In this document: positions 1 through 7,797 of the stretch, in pieces | Layout of the letters: each line of letters opens with the position of its first letter | Position numbering within the stretch: the stretch's first letter is position 1 | The notes under the pieces: model-generated | Database searches by the model: none | Told to the model about the DNA's origin: nothing | Seen by the model: only the letters and a program-made list of their open reading frames with translations | Assembly: GCA_029959555.1 (NCBI GenBank) | Contig: JASCPI010000027.1 | Coordinates: forward strand, 1 to 64,000 | DNA length: 64,000 bases | Source of the DNA: Lysobacteraceae bacterium PS02065 | GTDB lineage: Bacteria > Pseudomonadota > Gammaproteobacteria > Xanthomonadales > Rhodanobacteraceae | Reading direction: 5' to 3' | Made by a program: the position numbers and the translations under genes

Positions 1-119
1 AAAGGTGCCCAACCGGGTACGCCACCCCGCGCGGCGGCGGGGCTGGGCGGGCCGCGGCGACGCCACGCGAACGATCCTCGCGCGGGAGGCGCGTGCGGGC
101 GCGCACCTCGATCCCACCG
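1..119. other. Window edge, upstream of mxaR, no gene supported
   Basis: Very GC-rich sequence before the first gene. The open frames running through it look like no family I know and are expected by chance at this GC content. A purine-rich GGGAGG at 84-89 is too close to the GTG at 93 and too far from the ATG at 120 to settle the start of the next gene. Any mxaF, mxaJ, mxaG or mxaI genes would lie outside the window. Confidence 0.4.
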
Positions 120-1181
120 ATGTCCCTGCACGAACGCGTGAACATGTCCAACGGATCCGTCGCGTCACCTCCCGTCGACCTCGCGGCCTGGCGCGAACGC
201 GCGTTGCGGTTCGAACATGAAGTCGGCAAGGCCGTCGTCGGCCAGTCGCGCGCGCTGCGCCTGCTCACGATCGCGGTGTTCGCGCGCGGCCACGTGCTGC
301 TCGAGGGCGACGTCGGCGTCGGCAAGACGACGATGCTGCAGGCGGTCGCGCGCGCGATCGGCGGCGCCTACGGGCGCGTCGAAGGCACGATCGACCTCAT
401 GCCGGGCGACCTCGTCTACCACACCTACCTCGACGAGCACGGCAAGCCGCGCGTCGAGCCCGGCCCGGTGCTGCGCGAGGGTGAAGACCTCGCCGTGTTC
501 TTCTTCAACGAGATCAACCGTGCCCGTCCGCAGGTGCACTCGTTGCTGCTGCGGCTCATGGCCGAGCGCACGCTGTCGGCGTTCAACCGCGAGTACGCGT
601 TCCCGTACCTGCAGGTGTTCGCCGACCGCAACCAGGTCGAGCGCGAGGAGACGTTCGAACTGCCCGCGGCGGCACGCGACCGCTTCTTCATGGAAGTCGC
701 GATCACCGCGCCGGACGACGCCGCGACGCGTCGTGCGCTCGTGTTCGATCCGCGCTTCCACGATGTGGCCGCGCTGGTCGCGGGCGTCACGCCCGGCGTG
801 CTCGAACCGGCCGCGCTCGACGGCGTCGCGCGCGCGATCCAGTCGCGGGTCGCCGCGAGCGAGAGCGTGCAGCACTACGTCGAGGCGCTTTGGCGCGCCG
901 TGCGCGATCCGGCCGGAGCGGGCCTCGTGGTCGACGCCGTCGACACCTCGCGCCTCGTCGTCGGCGGCGCCAGCCCGCGCGGCATCGCCAACCTTGTGCG
1001 CGCGGCGCGCGTGCGCGCCTGGCTCGAGGGGCGCGACATGCTCGTGCCCGAGGACCTGCGTGCGGTGTTCTTCGAAGTCGTCGCGCACCGCGTGTTCCTC
1101 GCGCCGGTCTACGAGCCGCACCGCGACACGATCGTGCGTGCGCTGTGCAAGGCCGTGTTCGACCACGTGCCGGCACCCTGA
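120..1181 (+). CDS. mxaR: MxaR/MoxR-family AAA+ ATPase
   Basis: MoxR-type AAA+ ATPase, thought to act as a chaperone in methanol dehydrogenase maturation and metal insertion. The Walker A motif is GDVGVGKTT. The Walker B region reads FFFNEINRARPQ, with Asn where most MoxR proteins have Asp; I recall the same in MxaR relatives, so this may be a subfamily trait. An arginine-rich lid domain follows. Length is about 353 residues, normal for the family. It is the first gene of mxaRSACKLD and ends 16 bases before mxaS. The start is uncertain: GTG at 93, ATG at 120 and ATG at 144 are in frame, and none has an ideal ribosome binding site. The family call is firm and the mxa assignment rests on the operon. 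Confidence 0.88.
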   Translation: MSLHERVNMSNGSVASPPVDLAAWRERALRFEHEVGKAVVGQSRALRLLTIAVFARGHVLLEGDVGVGKTTMLQAVARAIGGAYGRVEGTIDLMPGDLVYHTYLDEHGKPRVEPGPVLREGEDLAVFFFNEINRARPQVHSLLLRLMAERTLSAFNREYAFPYLQVFADRNQVEREETFELPAAARDRFFMEVAITAPDDAATRRALVFDPRFHDVAALVAGVTPGVLEPAALDGVARAIQSRVAASESVQHYVEALWRAVRDPAGAGLVVDAVDTSRLVVGGASPRGIANLVRAARVRAWLEGRDMLVPEDLRAVFFEVVAHRVFLAPVYEPHRDTIVRALCKAVFDHVPAP

Positions 1182-1197
1182 CGCAGGCGCCGTGCCG

Positions 1198-2046
1198 ATG
1201 ACGAGCAGCTCCGCCCAGGCGGCCGTCACGTCCGACGACGCGGTGCTGGCTTACGCGCTGCGCTGGCGTGTGCGTTCGCCGATGCCGGGCGCGCATCGCG
1301 GCGCGGATGCGGGTGCACTCGGCCACCTGCGCCAGATCGTGCCGTTCGACCGTTCCCCCGACCCGCGGCGCATCGACCTGCGTGCGAGCCTGCGCGATCC
1401 GTTCGGCGGCCTGCACGTGCGCGAGTTCGAGCAGCGCGCCGCGGCGGCCGTGCACGTCCTCGTCGATGCCTCGGCTTCGATGCGGCCGGCATGGCCACGC
1501 GCGTGCGCGCTGGCCCGCCTCGTCGTGACGGCGGCACGCACGCTGTGCGACGCGTTCGGCCTCGTCGTCGCGGGAGGCTCCGTGCTGCACGAGCGCCCCG
1601 CACGCCACGCGAACGCCGACGGCGATCTCGATGCGCTCGACACCACGTTGCCATCGGGGCGTGGCATCGACGCGCTGGTCGGTGCGGCGCAGCGTGTCGG
1701 CCGGCGCCGCAGCCTCGTGTTCGTGGTGTCGGACTTCGCGTTCGGGCTGGAGGAAGCGGCTCGCCTGCTCGAGGCGCTCGCCGCGCACGACACCGTGCCG
1801 CTGCGTCTGCTCGATCCGGCGCAGGACCTTATGCCGCGTCACGGTCTCGCCGAGCTGCGCGATCGCGAGGATGGCCGTCGCCGACTCGTCTGGCTGCGAC
1901 CGGCCCTGCATGCGCGCTGGCGCGAGGCGCGCGAGGCGCAGTCGCGCGCCCTGCACGCGATCAGTGCCGCGCACGGCGCCGCGATGCTCGACGTCGGCGC
2001 GCGCGTCGACGCCGAAGCACTGTCCGCACACCTGCTCGGACGCTGA
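1198..2046 (+). CDS. mxaS: MxaS, DUF58-family protein
   Basis: A 282-residue DUF58 protein. DUF58 proteins usually follow a MoxR ATPase, and here the place in the operon matches mxaS of methanol-oxidation clusters. The conserved arginine-rich start of the domain (ALRWRVRSPMPGAHRG) is followed by a von Willebrand A-like fold with VLVDASASM as the MIDAS-like loop and VFVVSDF later. No signal peptide or membrane segment is visible, so it is probably cytoplasmic and works with MxaR. An in-frame GTG two codons upstream is an alternative start. Its stop lies one base before the mxaA start, so translation is probably coupled. Confidence 0.85.
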   Translation: MTSSSAQAAVTSDDAVLAYALRWRVRSPMPGAHRGADAGALGHLRQIVPFDRSPDPRRIDLRASLRDPFGGLHVREFEQRAAAAVHVLVDASASMRPAWPRACALARLVVTAARTLCDAFGLVVAGGSVLHERPARHANADGDLDALDTTLPSGRGIDALVGAAQRVGRRRSLVFVVSDFAFGLEEAARLLEALAAHDTVPLRLLDPAQDLMPRHGLAELRDREDGRRRLVWLRPALHARWREAREAQSRALHAISAAHGAAMLDVGARVDAEALSAHLLGR

Positions 2047-2047
2047 C

Positions 2048-2959
2048 ATGCAAGGCCTGCGCATCGTCGCCAGCGTGCTGCTCGCCCTGTCGGCGAGTCT
2101 GGCGCACGCGCAGGTCCACGGCGTGCACGCGGTCGACACACGCGCCTACGGTTTCATGATCGGTGACGTCGTGCCGCGCGCGATCGAGATCGAGGTCGAG
2201 CGCGGATGGACGCTTCAGCCGACGTCCCTGCCGGCACCCGGTGCCCAGCGCTACTGGCTCGACCTGCGCAGCGTGCGCACGTCGTCGCGCCGCGACGGCG
2301 ATGTCGACGTGCTGCGCATCGACCTCGACTACCAGACGTTCTACGCGCCGATCCAGGCCCTCGAACGCACGCTGCCGGGATTCGACGTCGGCGTCACCGA
2401 CGGCACCACGGTCGTGCAGGCACGCGTGCCCGATGCGATCGTGACGATGTCGCCGCTGCGCGAGGTCAAGCTCGGCTCCGGTGGCGTCGAAGGCGAGCGC
2501 ACGATCGCGTTGCGGCCCGATGCCTTGCCGACGATGCGCGGCACGCGATCGGTGCGGATCGCCGTCGCCGCATGTGCTGTGCTCGTGCTGCTCGCCTTCG
2601 CCGCAGTCGTGCGCCGCCACGCCTGGTGGCCGCTCCATGCGCGGCCCGACCGGCCTTTCGCACACGCTTCGCGCGCGCTGCGCCGCACCGACGACGCCCG
2701 TTACGACGACCACGTGCGCCGGCTGCACCGTGCCTTCGACGCGAGTGCCGGACGTCGCCTGTTCGCCGAGGACGTCGCGGCCTGGCTCGCCACACGGCCT
2801 GCCTACGCCACGCTTGCCGGGCCGATCGGGCGCTTCTTCGCGGCGTCACGCGCGCTGTTCTTCGCCGGCGATGGCGCAGCCGCGCGCACGATCCTGCCGG
2901 TGCGCGAGCTCGTGGCGCTCGCCAGTGCGCTGGCCGTCGCCGAGCGGCGGACACGATGA
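2048..2959 (+). CDS. mxaA: MxaA, periplasmic/membrane methanol oxidation accessory protein
   Basis: A 303-residue protein with an N-terminal signal peptide (MQGLRIVASVLLALSASLAHAQ), a beta-rich periplasmic part containing the early conserved GDVVPR motif, one transmembrane helix near residues 173-192, and a cytoplasmic C-terminal region rich in Arg and Ala. This layout fits MxaA, which is required for calcium insertion into MxaF in classical methylotrophs. Here the likely client is XoxF, so the metal role is inference. It overlaps mxaC by ATGA. The upstream extension of the open frame overlaps mxaS and is not real. Confidence 0.82.
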   Translation: MQGLRIVASVLLALSASLAHAQVHGVHAVDTRAYGFMIGDVVPRAIEIEVERGWTLQPTSLPAPGAQRYWLDLRSVRTSSRRDGDVDVLRIDLDYQTFYAPIQALERTLPGFDVGVTDGTTVVQARVPDAIVTMSPLREVKLGSGGVEGERTIALRPDALPTMRGTRSVRIAVAACAVLVLLAFAAVVRRHAWWPLHARPDRPFAHASRALRRTDDARYDDHVRRLHRAFDASAGRRLFAEDVAAWLATRPAYATLAGPIGRFFAASRALFFAGDGAAARTILPVRELVALASALAVAERRTR

Positions 2960-3975
2960 GTGTCTGGTCGCACCTGGTGCTGCTGCGGCCGCAGGCCTTG
3001 TGGCTGCTGCCGCTTGCGCTGCTGCCGTGGTGGCTCGGCAGCCGGGCCGTCTCGGACTGGAGCTGGCTCGGCAGCGTACCGGCCGACAGCGCGTCCGATG
3101 CGCTCGACATCGCGTTGCGCACGCTCGGCTCGCTCGCACTCGTGGTGTTCGTGCTCGCGCTGGCCGCACCGGTGCGCCAGCACGACAGCATCCCGCGCAC
3201 GAGCACGGGTGCCCACCTCGGCCTCGTCATCGACCGCAGCGGCAGCATGAACAGCACGTTCGCGGGACGCACGCCCGAAGGCGGCGAGGAGTCGAAGGCC
3301 GCCGCGGCGAAGCGCCTGCTGGATGCGTTCGTCGAGCGTCGCGGGCATGACCGCGTCGGTGTCGTCGGGTTCTCGACGTCGCCGATGTTCATCCTGCCGA
3401 TGACCGACCGCCGCGAGGCGATCCGCGCGGCGATCGCGCCGATCGACGAGCCCGGGCTCGCCTACACCGATGTCGCACGCGGCCTCGCGATGGCGTTCTC
3501 GCTGTTCGACGAGCGCGATCCGACCGCCTCGCAGGTCATGGTGCTCGTCTCCGATGGCGCCGCGGTGATCGACCGTCGCGTACAGGAGAGCCTGCGCGCG
3601 GCGTTCGCAGCACGGCCGCTGCGCCTGTACTGGCTGTTCCTGCGCACCGAGCGCAGTGCAGGGCCGTTCGACGCGCCGGCCGATCCGTCGCAGGACACGC
3701 CGCAGTCGATGCCCGAGCGCCATCTCGACCTGTTCTTCCGCACGCTCGGCGTGCCGTACCGCGCGTTCGAGGCCGAGAACGCGGGCGAGCTGGCCGCTGC
3801 GATCGACGCGATCGACGAGGCCGAGCGCGGCGAGGTGCAGTGGCTCGAACCCGTGCCGCAGCGCGACCTCGCGCCGTTCGCATTCGGCATCGCCGCGTTC
3901 GCGTGCGCACTGCTCGCGGCCGCGAAACTCGTCGAGGTGCGCGTCGACCTGTCCATGCCCGGAGCGCGCCGGTGA
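2956..3975 (+). CDS. mxaC: MxaC, VWA-domain membrane protein
   Basis: A 339-residue protein with hydrophobic segments near residues 15-28 and 55-73, then a von Willebrand A domain whose MIDAS motif is DRSGSMNS (DxSxS intact), and a C-terminal transmembrane helix near residues 307-324 (FAFGIAAFACALLAAAKLV). This is the BatA/MxaC arrangement, with the VWA domain probably facing the periplasm. Partners are expected to be MxaL and MxaK. The start overlaps the mxaA stop (ATGA), and the stop overlaps the mxaK GTG start, so the genes are translationally coupled. Confidence 0.85.
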   Translation: MSVWSHLVLLRPQALWLLPLALLPWWLGSRAVSDWSWLGSVPADSASDALDIALRTLGSLALVVFVLALAAPVRQHDSIPRTSTGAHLGLVIDRSGSMNSTFAGRTPEGGEESKAAAAKRLLDAFVERRGHDRVGVVGFSTSPMFILPMTDRREAIRAAIAPIDEPGLAYTDVARGLAMAFSLFDERDPTASQVMVLVSDGAAVIDRRVQESLRAAFAARPLRLYWLFLRTERSAGPFDAPADPSQDTPQSMPERHLDLFFRTLGVPYRAFEAENAGELAAAIDAIDEAERGEVQWLEPVPQRDLAPFAFGIAAFACALLAAAKLVEVRVDLSMPGARR

Positions 3976-4529
3976 GCGCGCGCTGGCGCGGCATCGTCGC
4001 CTGGTCTGCGTTCGCGATCGCGCTGATCGCACTCGCGGCGAGTCTGCTCGCCTGGATGCGCATCGCCGACGACAACCGCATCATCGCGGCGCTCGCGCGT
4101 GGCGACGACGTGGCCGTGGCCGACGATGCGCGCGATGCAGTCCGCTTTGCACGTGTGCACTGGCTCGCTTCGCGGGACCGTTTCGACGAGGCTCGTCCGC
4201 TCGTCGAACACCTCGCCGCCGACGGCACGCCCGCGTTCGCGGCGGCCGCACTCTACGACCTCGCCAACGCGCACCTGCGCCAGGCGCTCGCGATCGTCGG
4301 CGCGCACCGCTACGACGACACGATCGCGCAGGTGAACCTCGCCAAGCAGTTCTACCGGCGTGCGCTGCAGATCGATCCGGCGCACTGGGACGCCAAGGTC
4401 AACCTCGACATCGCGATGCGCCTCGTGCGGGATTTCCCCGACGGCGAGGCCGAGGGCGACGAGGAGCCGCCCGAGCAGCCCGACAAGCTGTGGACCGACC
4501 TGCCGGGCCAGCCGCGGGGCGGGCCGTGA
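3972..4529 (+). CDS. mxaK: MxaK, membrane-anchored TPR-like protein
   Basis: A 185-residue protein with one N-terminal transmembrane helix (IVAWSAFAIALIALAASLLAW) and a soluble part resembling a short TPR unit (YDLANAHLRQAL ... FYRRALQIDPAHWDAKVNLDI), ending in an acidic, proline-rich tail. Size, topology and position between the two VWA genes match MxaK. The GTG start at 3972 overlaps the mxaC stop as GTGA, and the stop overlaps mxaL in the same way. Its exact biochemical role is not known even in model methylotrophs. Confidence 0.8.
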   Translation: MSARWRGIVAWSAFAIALIALAASLLAWMRIADDNRIIAALARGDDVAVADDARDAVRFARVHWLASRDRFDEARPLVEHLAADGTPAFAAAALYDLANAHLRQALAIVGAHRYDDTIAQVNLAKQFYRRALQIDPAHWDAKVNLDIAMRLVRDFPDGEAEGDEEPPEQPDKLWTDLPGQPRGGP

Positions 4530-5512
4530 CCGGCTGGCGCGATGCACGCTTCTGGCTGCTCGCCGCCGCGACGGCGTGCGCGATCGTCGCGGCGTTCTCG
4601 CCACGCGTGTCGATCCCGCGCCAGCGCGTTGATGCGCTGTTCGTCGTCGACATCACCGGCAGCATGAACGTGCGCGACTACCACCGTGGCGACGCGCCCG
4701 AGAGCCGCCTCGCCCACGTCGCGCGCGAACTCGCCGCGCTGGTCGCCGGACTGCCGTGCGGATCGCGCGCAGGCCTCGCGCTGTTCGCGGAGCGACGCCC
4801 GTTCCTGCTGCTCGCACCGATGGAGACCTGCGCGAACTACGCCACGCTCGCCGGGACACTCGCCGCGCTCGACTGGCGCATGGGCTGGGAGGGTGACAGC
4901 TACGTTGCCTCAGGGCTGTACCAGTCCATCGACCTCGCGTCGCGCTACGGCACCGACCTCGTGTTCCTGACCGACGGCCAGGAGTCGCCGCCGACGCACT
5001 GGAGCGGTCCGCCGCGCTATGAAGGCGAGTCCGGCAAGGTGCGTGGCCTCATCGTCGGCGTCGGCGGCACTGTGCCCTCACCGATCCCGAAGTTCGACCG
5101 CGACGGCCGCGAGATCGGCTTCCTCGCGGCCGATGACGTCATGCAGGAGAACCGCAGCGGCGAACCGCCGGTCGACGTGCAGCAGCGCGAAGGCTGGCAT
5201 CCGCGCAATGCGCCGTGGGGTGCCGCGGCCGCGCAGGGCGAGGAACATCTGTCGTCGGTGCGCGAACCGTTCCTGCGCACGCTCGCCGGCATGACCGGAC
5301 TCGGCTACGCGACGCTCGCGCCTGGCCTCGATCTCGAGCGCGTGATCGTGCGTGCGGCGACGCCGCGCGAGGTCGACGCACGCGTGCCGCTCGCACCGTT
5401 CCTCGCTGTGTTCGCGCTCGCCTGCCTGTGCGTCGTCTGGCTGCTGCCGGGCATCACGCTCCTCGCGCGCCGCATCCGCCTTCGTTCCATGATCATCAGG
5501 AGACCCGCATGA
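4526..5512 (+). CDS. mxaL: MxaL, VWA-domain membrane protein
   Basis: A 328-residue protein with an N-terminal membrane segment, a VWA domain whose MIDAS loop is DITGSMN (DxTxS instead of DxSxS, still a workable metal site), the downstream VFLTDGQE acidic motif, and a C-terminal transmembrane helix near residues 290-310. With MxaC it forms the paired VWA proteins of the mxaCKL module needed for metal loading of methanol dehydrogenase. The GTG start overlaps the mxaK stop. The stop overlaps the mxaD ATG. Confidence 0.85.
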   Translation: MTGWRDARFWLLAAATACAIVAAFSPRVSIPRQRVDALFVVDITGSMNVRDYHRGDAPESRLAHVARELAALVAGLPCGSRAGLALFAERRPFLLLAPMETCANYATLAGTLAALDWRMGWEGDSYVASGLYQSIDLASRYGTDLVFLTDGQESPPTHWSGPPRYEGESGKVRGLIVGVGGTVPSPIPKFDRDGREIGFLAADDVMQENRSGEPPVDVQQREGWHPRNAPWGAAAAQGEEHLSSVREPFLRTLAGMTGLGYATLAPGLDLERVIVRAATPREVDARVPLAPFLAVFALACLCVVWLLPGITLLARRIRLRSMIIRRPA

Positions 5513-6039
5513 AGATCCCGTTCCTCCTCGCCGCTTGCGTCGCCGCTGCGGCCCTCGCCACGCCGGCGCACGCGCACGGCCCGACGCCGCACAAGGCCGA
5601 CGAGACCGTGAAGATCGCCAAGCCGCCCGCCGAGGTGTGGAAGCTGGTCGGCGACTTCGGCAGCCTCGCGGCGTGGAATCCGGCCGTGAAGGCCAGTGCG
5701 GTCAGCAACGGCAACACGCCCGGCTCCGAGCGCAAGGTCGAGCTCGCCTCGGGCGGCGAGATCGTCGACAACCTCGATACCTGGGACGCCGCGGCGATGA
5801 CGTATTCGTACCGCCTCTACCAGGAGAACCTCGAGGCGTTCCCGGTCAGCTACTACACGGCCGAGCTGAGCGTGAAGCCGGCCGACGGCGGCAGCGAGGT
5901 GACGTGGTCGGCGCGCTTCTACCGTGGCGACACGCACAACGATCCGCCAGAGAACCTCAACGACGACGCGGCGAAGAAGGCGATCCACGACCTCCTGCGC
6001 GCGGGCCTCGACAACCTCGCGAAGAAGCTCGGCTCGTAA
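5509..6039 (+). CDS. mxaD: MxaD-like SRPBCC periplasmic protein
   Basis: A 176-residue protein with a clear signal peptide cleaved after AHA, then an SRPBCC/polyketide-cyclase-like fold (KPPAEVWKLVGDFGSLAAWNPAV near the start and a C-terminal amphipathic helix). MxaD of Methylobacterium is a periplasmic protein of this type that helps electron transfer between methanol dehydrogenase and its cytochrome. An AGGAGA ribosome binding site at 5497-5502 lies 6 bases upstream, and the ATG overlaps the mxaL stop, so it closes the operon. Confidence 0.78.
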   Translation: MKIPFLLAACVAAAALATPAHAHGPTPHKADETVKIAKPPAEVWKLVGDFGSLAAWNPAVKASAVSNGNTPGSERKVELASGGEIVDNLDTWDAAAMTYSYRLYQENLEAFPVSYYTAELSVKPADGGSEVTWSARFYRGDTHNDPPENLNDDAAKKAIHDLLRAGLDNLAKKLGS

Positions 6040-6046
6040 GCGAAGT

Positions 6047-6073
6047 GGCGCGGCGGCCATGTTCCGCCGCGCC
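6047..6073. terminator. Hairpin between convergent mxaD and propeller gene
   Basis: A perfect 10-bp inverted repeat, GGCGCGGCGG and CCGCCGCGCC, with a 7-base loop, lies in the short gap between two converging operons. There is no clear U tract on either side. It probably serves both directions as a terminator or blocks read-through. Confidence 0.55.
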
Positions 6074-6081
6074 CGGTGGAC

Positions 6082-7044
6082 TCAGGGTCCGACGATGACG
6101 CCCCACGGCATCTCGCCGACCGGGATGTCCTTGAGCTTCGTGCGCGTGGTCGTGTCGATCACGCTGACGCTGTTGGAGCGGCCGTTGGCGACGTAGAGCT
6201 TCTTTCCGTCCGGCGTCAGCGACGGGTTCCACGGGCGCTCGCCGACCTTGACCTCGGCGACGACCTTGCCCTGGGCGACGTCGATCACCGAGATGCTGCC
6301 CGCGCCGCCGTTCGACGCGTAGACGTGCTTGCCGTCCCTGCTCGCGGTGAGGCCGGCCGTGCGCAGGCCCGCGGCGATGCTCGACAGTTTCCTGCGCGCC
6401 GCCACGTCGATCACGTCGACGACGTTGCCGGTCTCCTGCGCGACGTAGAGATGGCCCGTGCCGGGCACGAACGCCATGCCGCGCGGATGCCCGGTGGTCT
6501 TGATCGTCGCGACCGAGGTGTTCGTGGCGAGGTCGATCACGTCGAGGTCGCTCGAGGCCTCGTTGCTCGTGACGAGCCACTTGCCGTCGGGCGAGAACAC
6601 GCAATGCTCGGGATTGCGCCCCTGGGTCTTGATGTCGGCTTTCGTCGCGAGCGTGGTCGCATCGACGACGAGCACGTGCTGCGAGCCTTCGACGCAGACC
6701 GCGAGCGTCTTGCCGTCGGGCGAGACGGTCACGCCTTCGGCGTCGTCCTCGATCTCCGTGGACGTGCGCACCGTGTCGGTGGCGATGTCGAGCGCGACGA
6801 GCTTGGAGTGCGCGGCGTCGATGACGAACAAGGTCTTGCCGTCACGGTCGACGGCGACCTGCTGCAGGCGCTTGCCGAAGGTCTTCTGCCCATCGAGCGT
6901 GCGCACGACGGTGTCGGTGCCCGTATCGATGACCGAGATCGTGCCGCTGCGCTGGTTCGGCACGTAGGCCATCGGCGCGGCGTGTGCGAGCGGCGCGAGC
7001 GCGGCGAGCGCGAGCAGGGCGAGGCCACGGGGCTTTCGGATCAT
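6082..7044 (-). CDS. YVTN-type beta-propeller protein, quinoprotein-associated
   Basis: A 320-residue secreted protein with a signal peptide (LALLALAALAPLAHA) and about seven YVTN/NHL-like blades, each with an ISVIDTGTDTVV- or LDVIDLATNTSV-type strand pair and PDGK turns. It resembles the PQQ-dependent-catabolism-associated beta-propeller family found beside PQQ alcohol dehydrogenases. Its place at the end of the xoxF series supports a periplasmic role with XoxF, but no activity is established. The start at 7044 is chosen over the longer frame because AAGGAGAT lies just upstream and the signal peptide begins there. Confidence 0.82.
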   Translation of the reverse strand: MIRKPRGLALLALAALAPLAHAAPMAYVPNQRSGTISVIDTGTDTVVRTLDGQKTFGKRLQQVAVDRDGKTLFVIDAAHSKLVALDIATDTVRTSTEIEDDAEGVTVSPDGKTLAVCVEGSQHVLVVDATTLATKADIKTQGRNPEHCVFSPDGKWLVTSNEASSDLDVIDLATNTSVATIKTTGHPRGMAFVPGTGHLYVAQETGNVVDVIDVAARRKLSSIAAGLRTAGLTASRDGKHVYASNGGAGSISVIDVAQGKVVAEVKVGERPWNPSLTPDGKKLYVANGRSNSVSVIDTTTRTKLKDIPVGEMPWGVIVGP

Positions 7045-7140
7045 GCGGTGATCTCCTTCATGCGGGGCATCGCGGCGTGCACGGCATCCGGCGCGCCGGC
7101 CGATGCCGCACGATACCCGCGCCGCGCGTGCCGCGGGTAG

Positions 7141-7169
7141 CCCGTGCACCGGCGAGGCCGGCACACGGG
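7141..7169 (-). terminator. Stem-loop after the cytochrome gene
   Basis: CCCGTG and CACGGG plus CCGGC and GCCGG form an interrupted stem around a GAG loop, just 3' of the cytochrome stop on the minus strand. It has no U tract, so it may be a weak terminator or an mRNA-stabilising structure between the cytochrome and the propeller gene. Confidence 0.4.
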
Positions 7170-7176
7170 AGGTTCC

Positions 7177-7740
7177 TCAGTGCTTGCCGTAGTCCGCCTT
7201 CGGGGCGGAGGCATCCTTCGAGGCGTCGCCGAACTTCTTGGCCGGGCTGCCGCGCCAGTTCGAACGGATGAACGTGATGATCTTCCAGAGGTCGTCGTCG
7301 CTCTTGATGATCGTGCCGAAGGGCATCATCGGGCCGACCACGTTCTCCTTGCCGATGCGGTGGTAGCCCTCCTTCTGCAGCGCGTCGCTGCCCTCGGAGA
7401 TCAGGCGGAACAGCGTGTCGTCGTCACCGCCGTAGACCCAGGTCTCGTTGGTCAGCGGCGGGCACATGCCGCCACCGCCCGAGCCGCCGTGGCAGCCGTT
7501 GCAGCTCGCGCGCATGAACAGCTTGCGGCCTTCGTCGACGACGGTCTTGTCTTCGTCCGTGTAAGGGTTCTTGAGCTGTCCCTTGGGCGTGGCCTTGGCA
7601 CGTTCCATCGGCGGCATCGTGCCACCCGCGGCGGCGGGAGCGGCGGCCTTTTCTTCGGCGGCCTGGGTCATGCCGGCGGCGCCGAACAACGCGGCGATCG
7701 CGAGCACCATCGGGATACCTGCTGCAACTGTCTTCAACAC
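7177..7740 (-). CDS. xoxG: Periplasmic c-type cytochrome, XoxG-like
   Basis: A 187-residue protein with a signal peptide ending near MTQAAE, an Ala/Pro-rich linker, and one cytochrome c domain with CNGCH as the haem-binding motif. A glycine-rich GGSGGGGM loop follows, and GPMMPFG contains a Met able to be the distal ligand. It probably accepts electrons from XoxF, as XoxG/MxaG cytochromes do; this is inferred from position and size. The start is GTG at 7740 with GAGGAG upstream; TTG at the next codon is possible. It lies 57 bases after the XoxJ-ankyrin gene. Confidence 0.8.
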   Translation of the reverse strand: MLKTVAAGIPMVLAIAALFGAAGMTQAAEEKAAAPAAAGGTMPPMERAKATPKGQLKNPYTDEDKTVVDEGRKLFMRASCNGCHGGSGGGGMCPPLTNETWVYGGDDDTLFRLISEGSDALQKEGYHRIGKENVVGPMMPFGTIIKSDDDLWKIITFIRSNWRGSPAKKFGDASKDASAPKADYGKH

Positions 7741-7797
7741 GAACGACTCCTCATGCTTGCCTGGTGTGTCACCTGGGTAACGCGGGCGGGTCGTGGC

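Noticed and set aside
2803..4032. Long minus-strand frames across the mxa operon
   Set aside because: They overlap well-supported mxa genes with coupled start and stop codons, and their translations show only Arg-rich composition.
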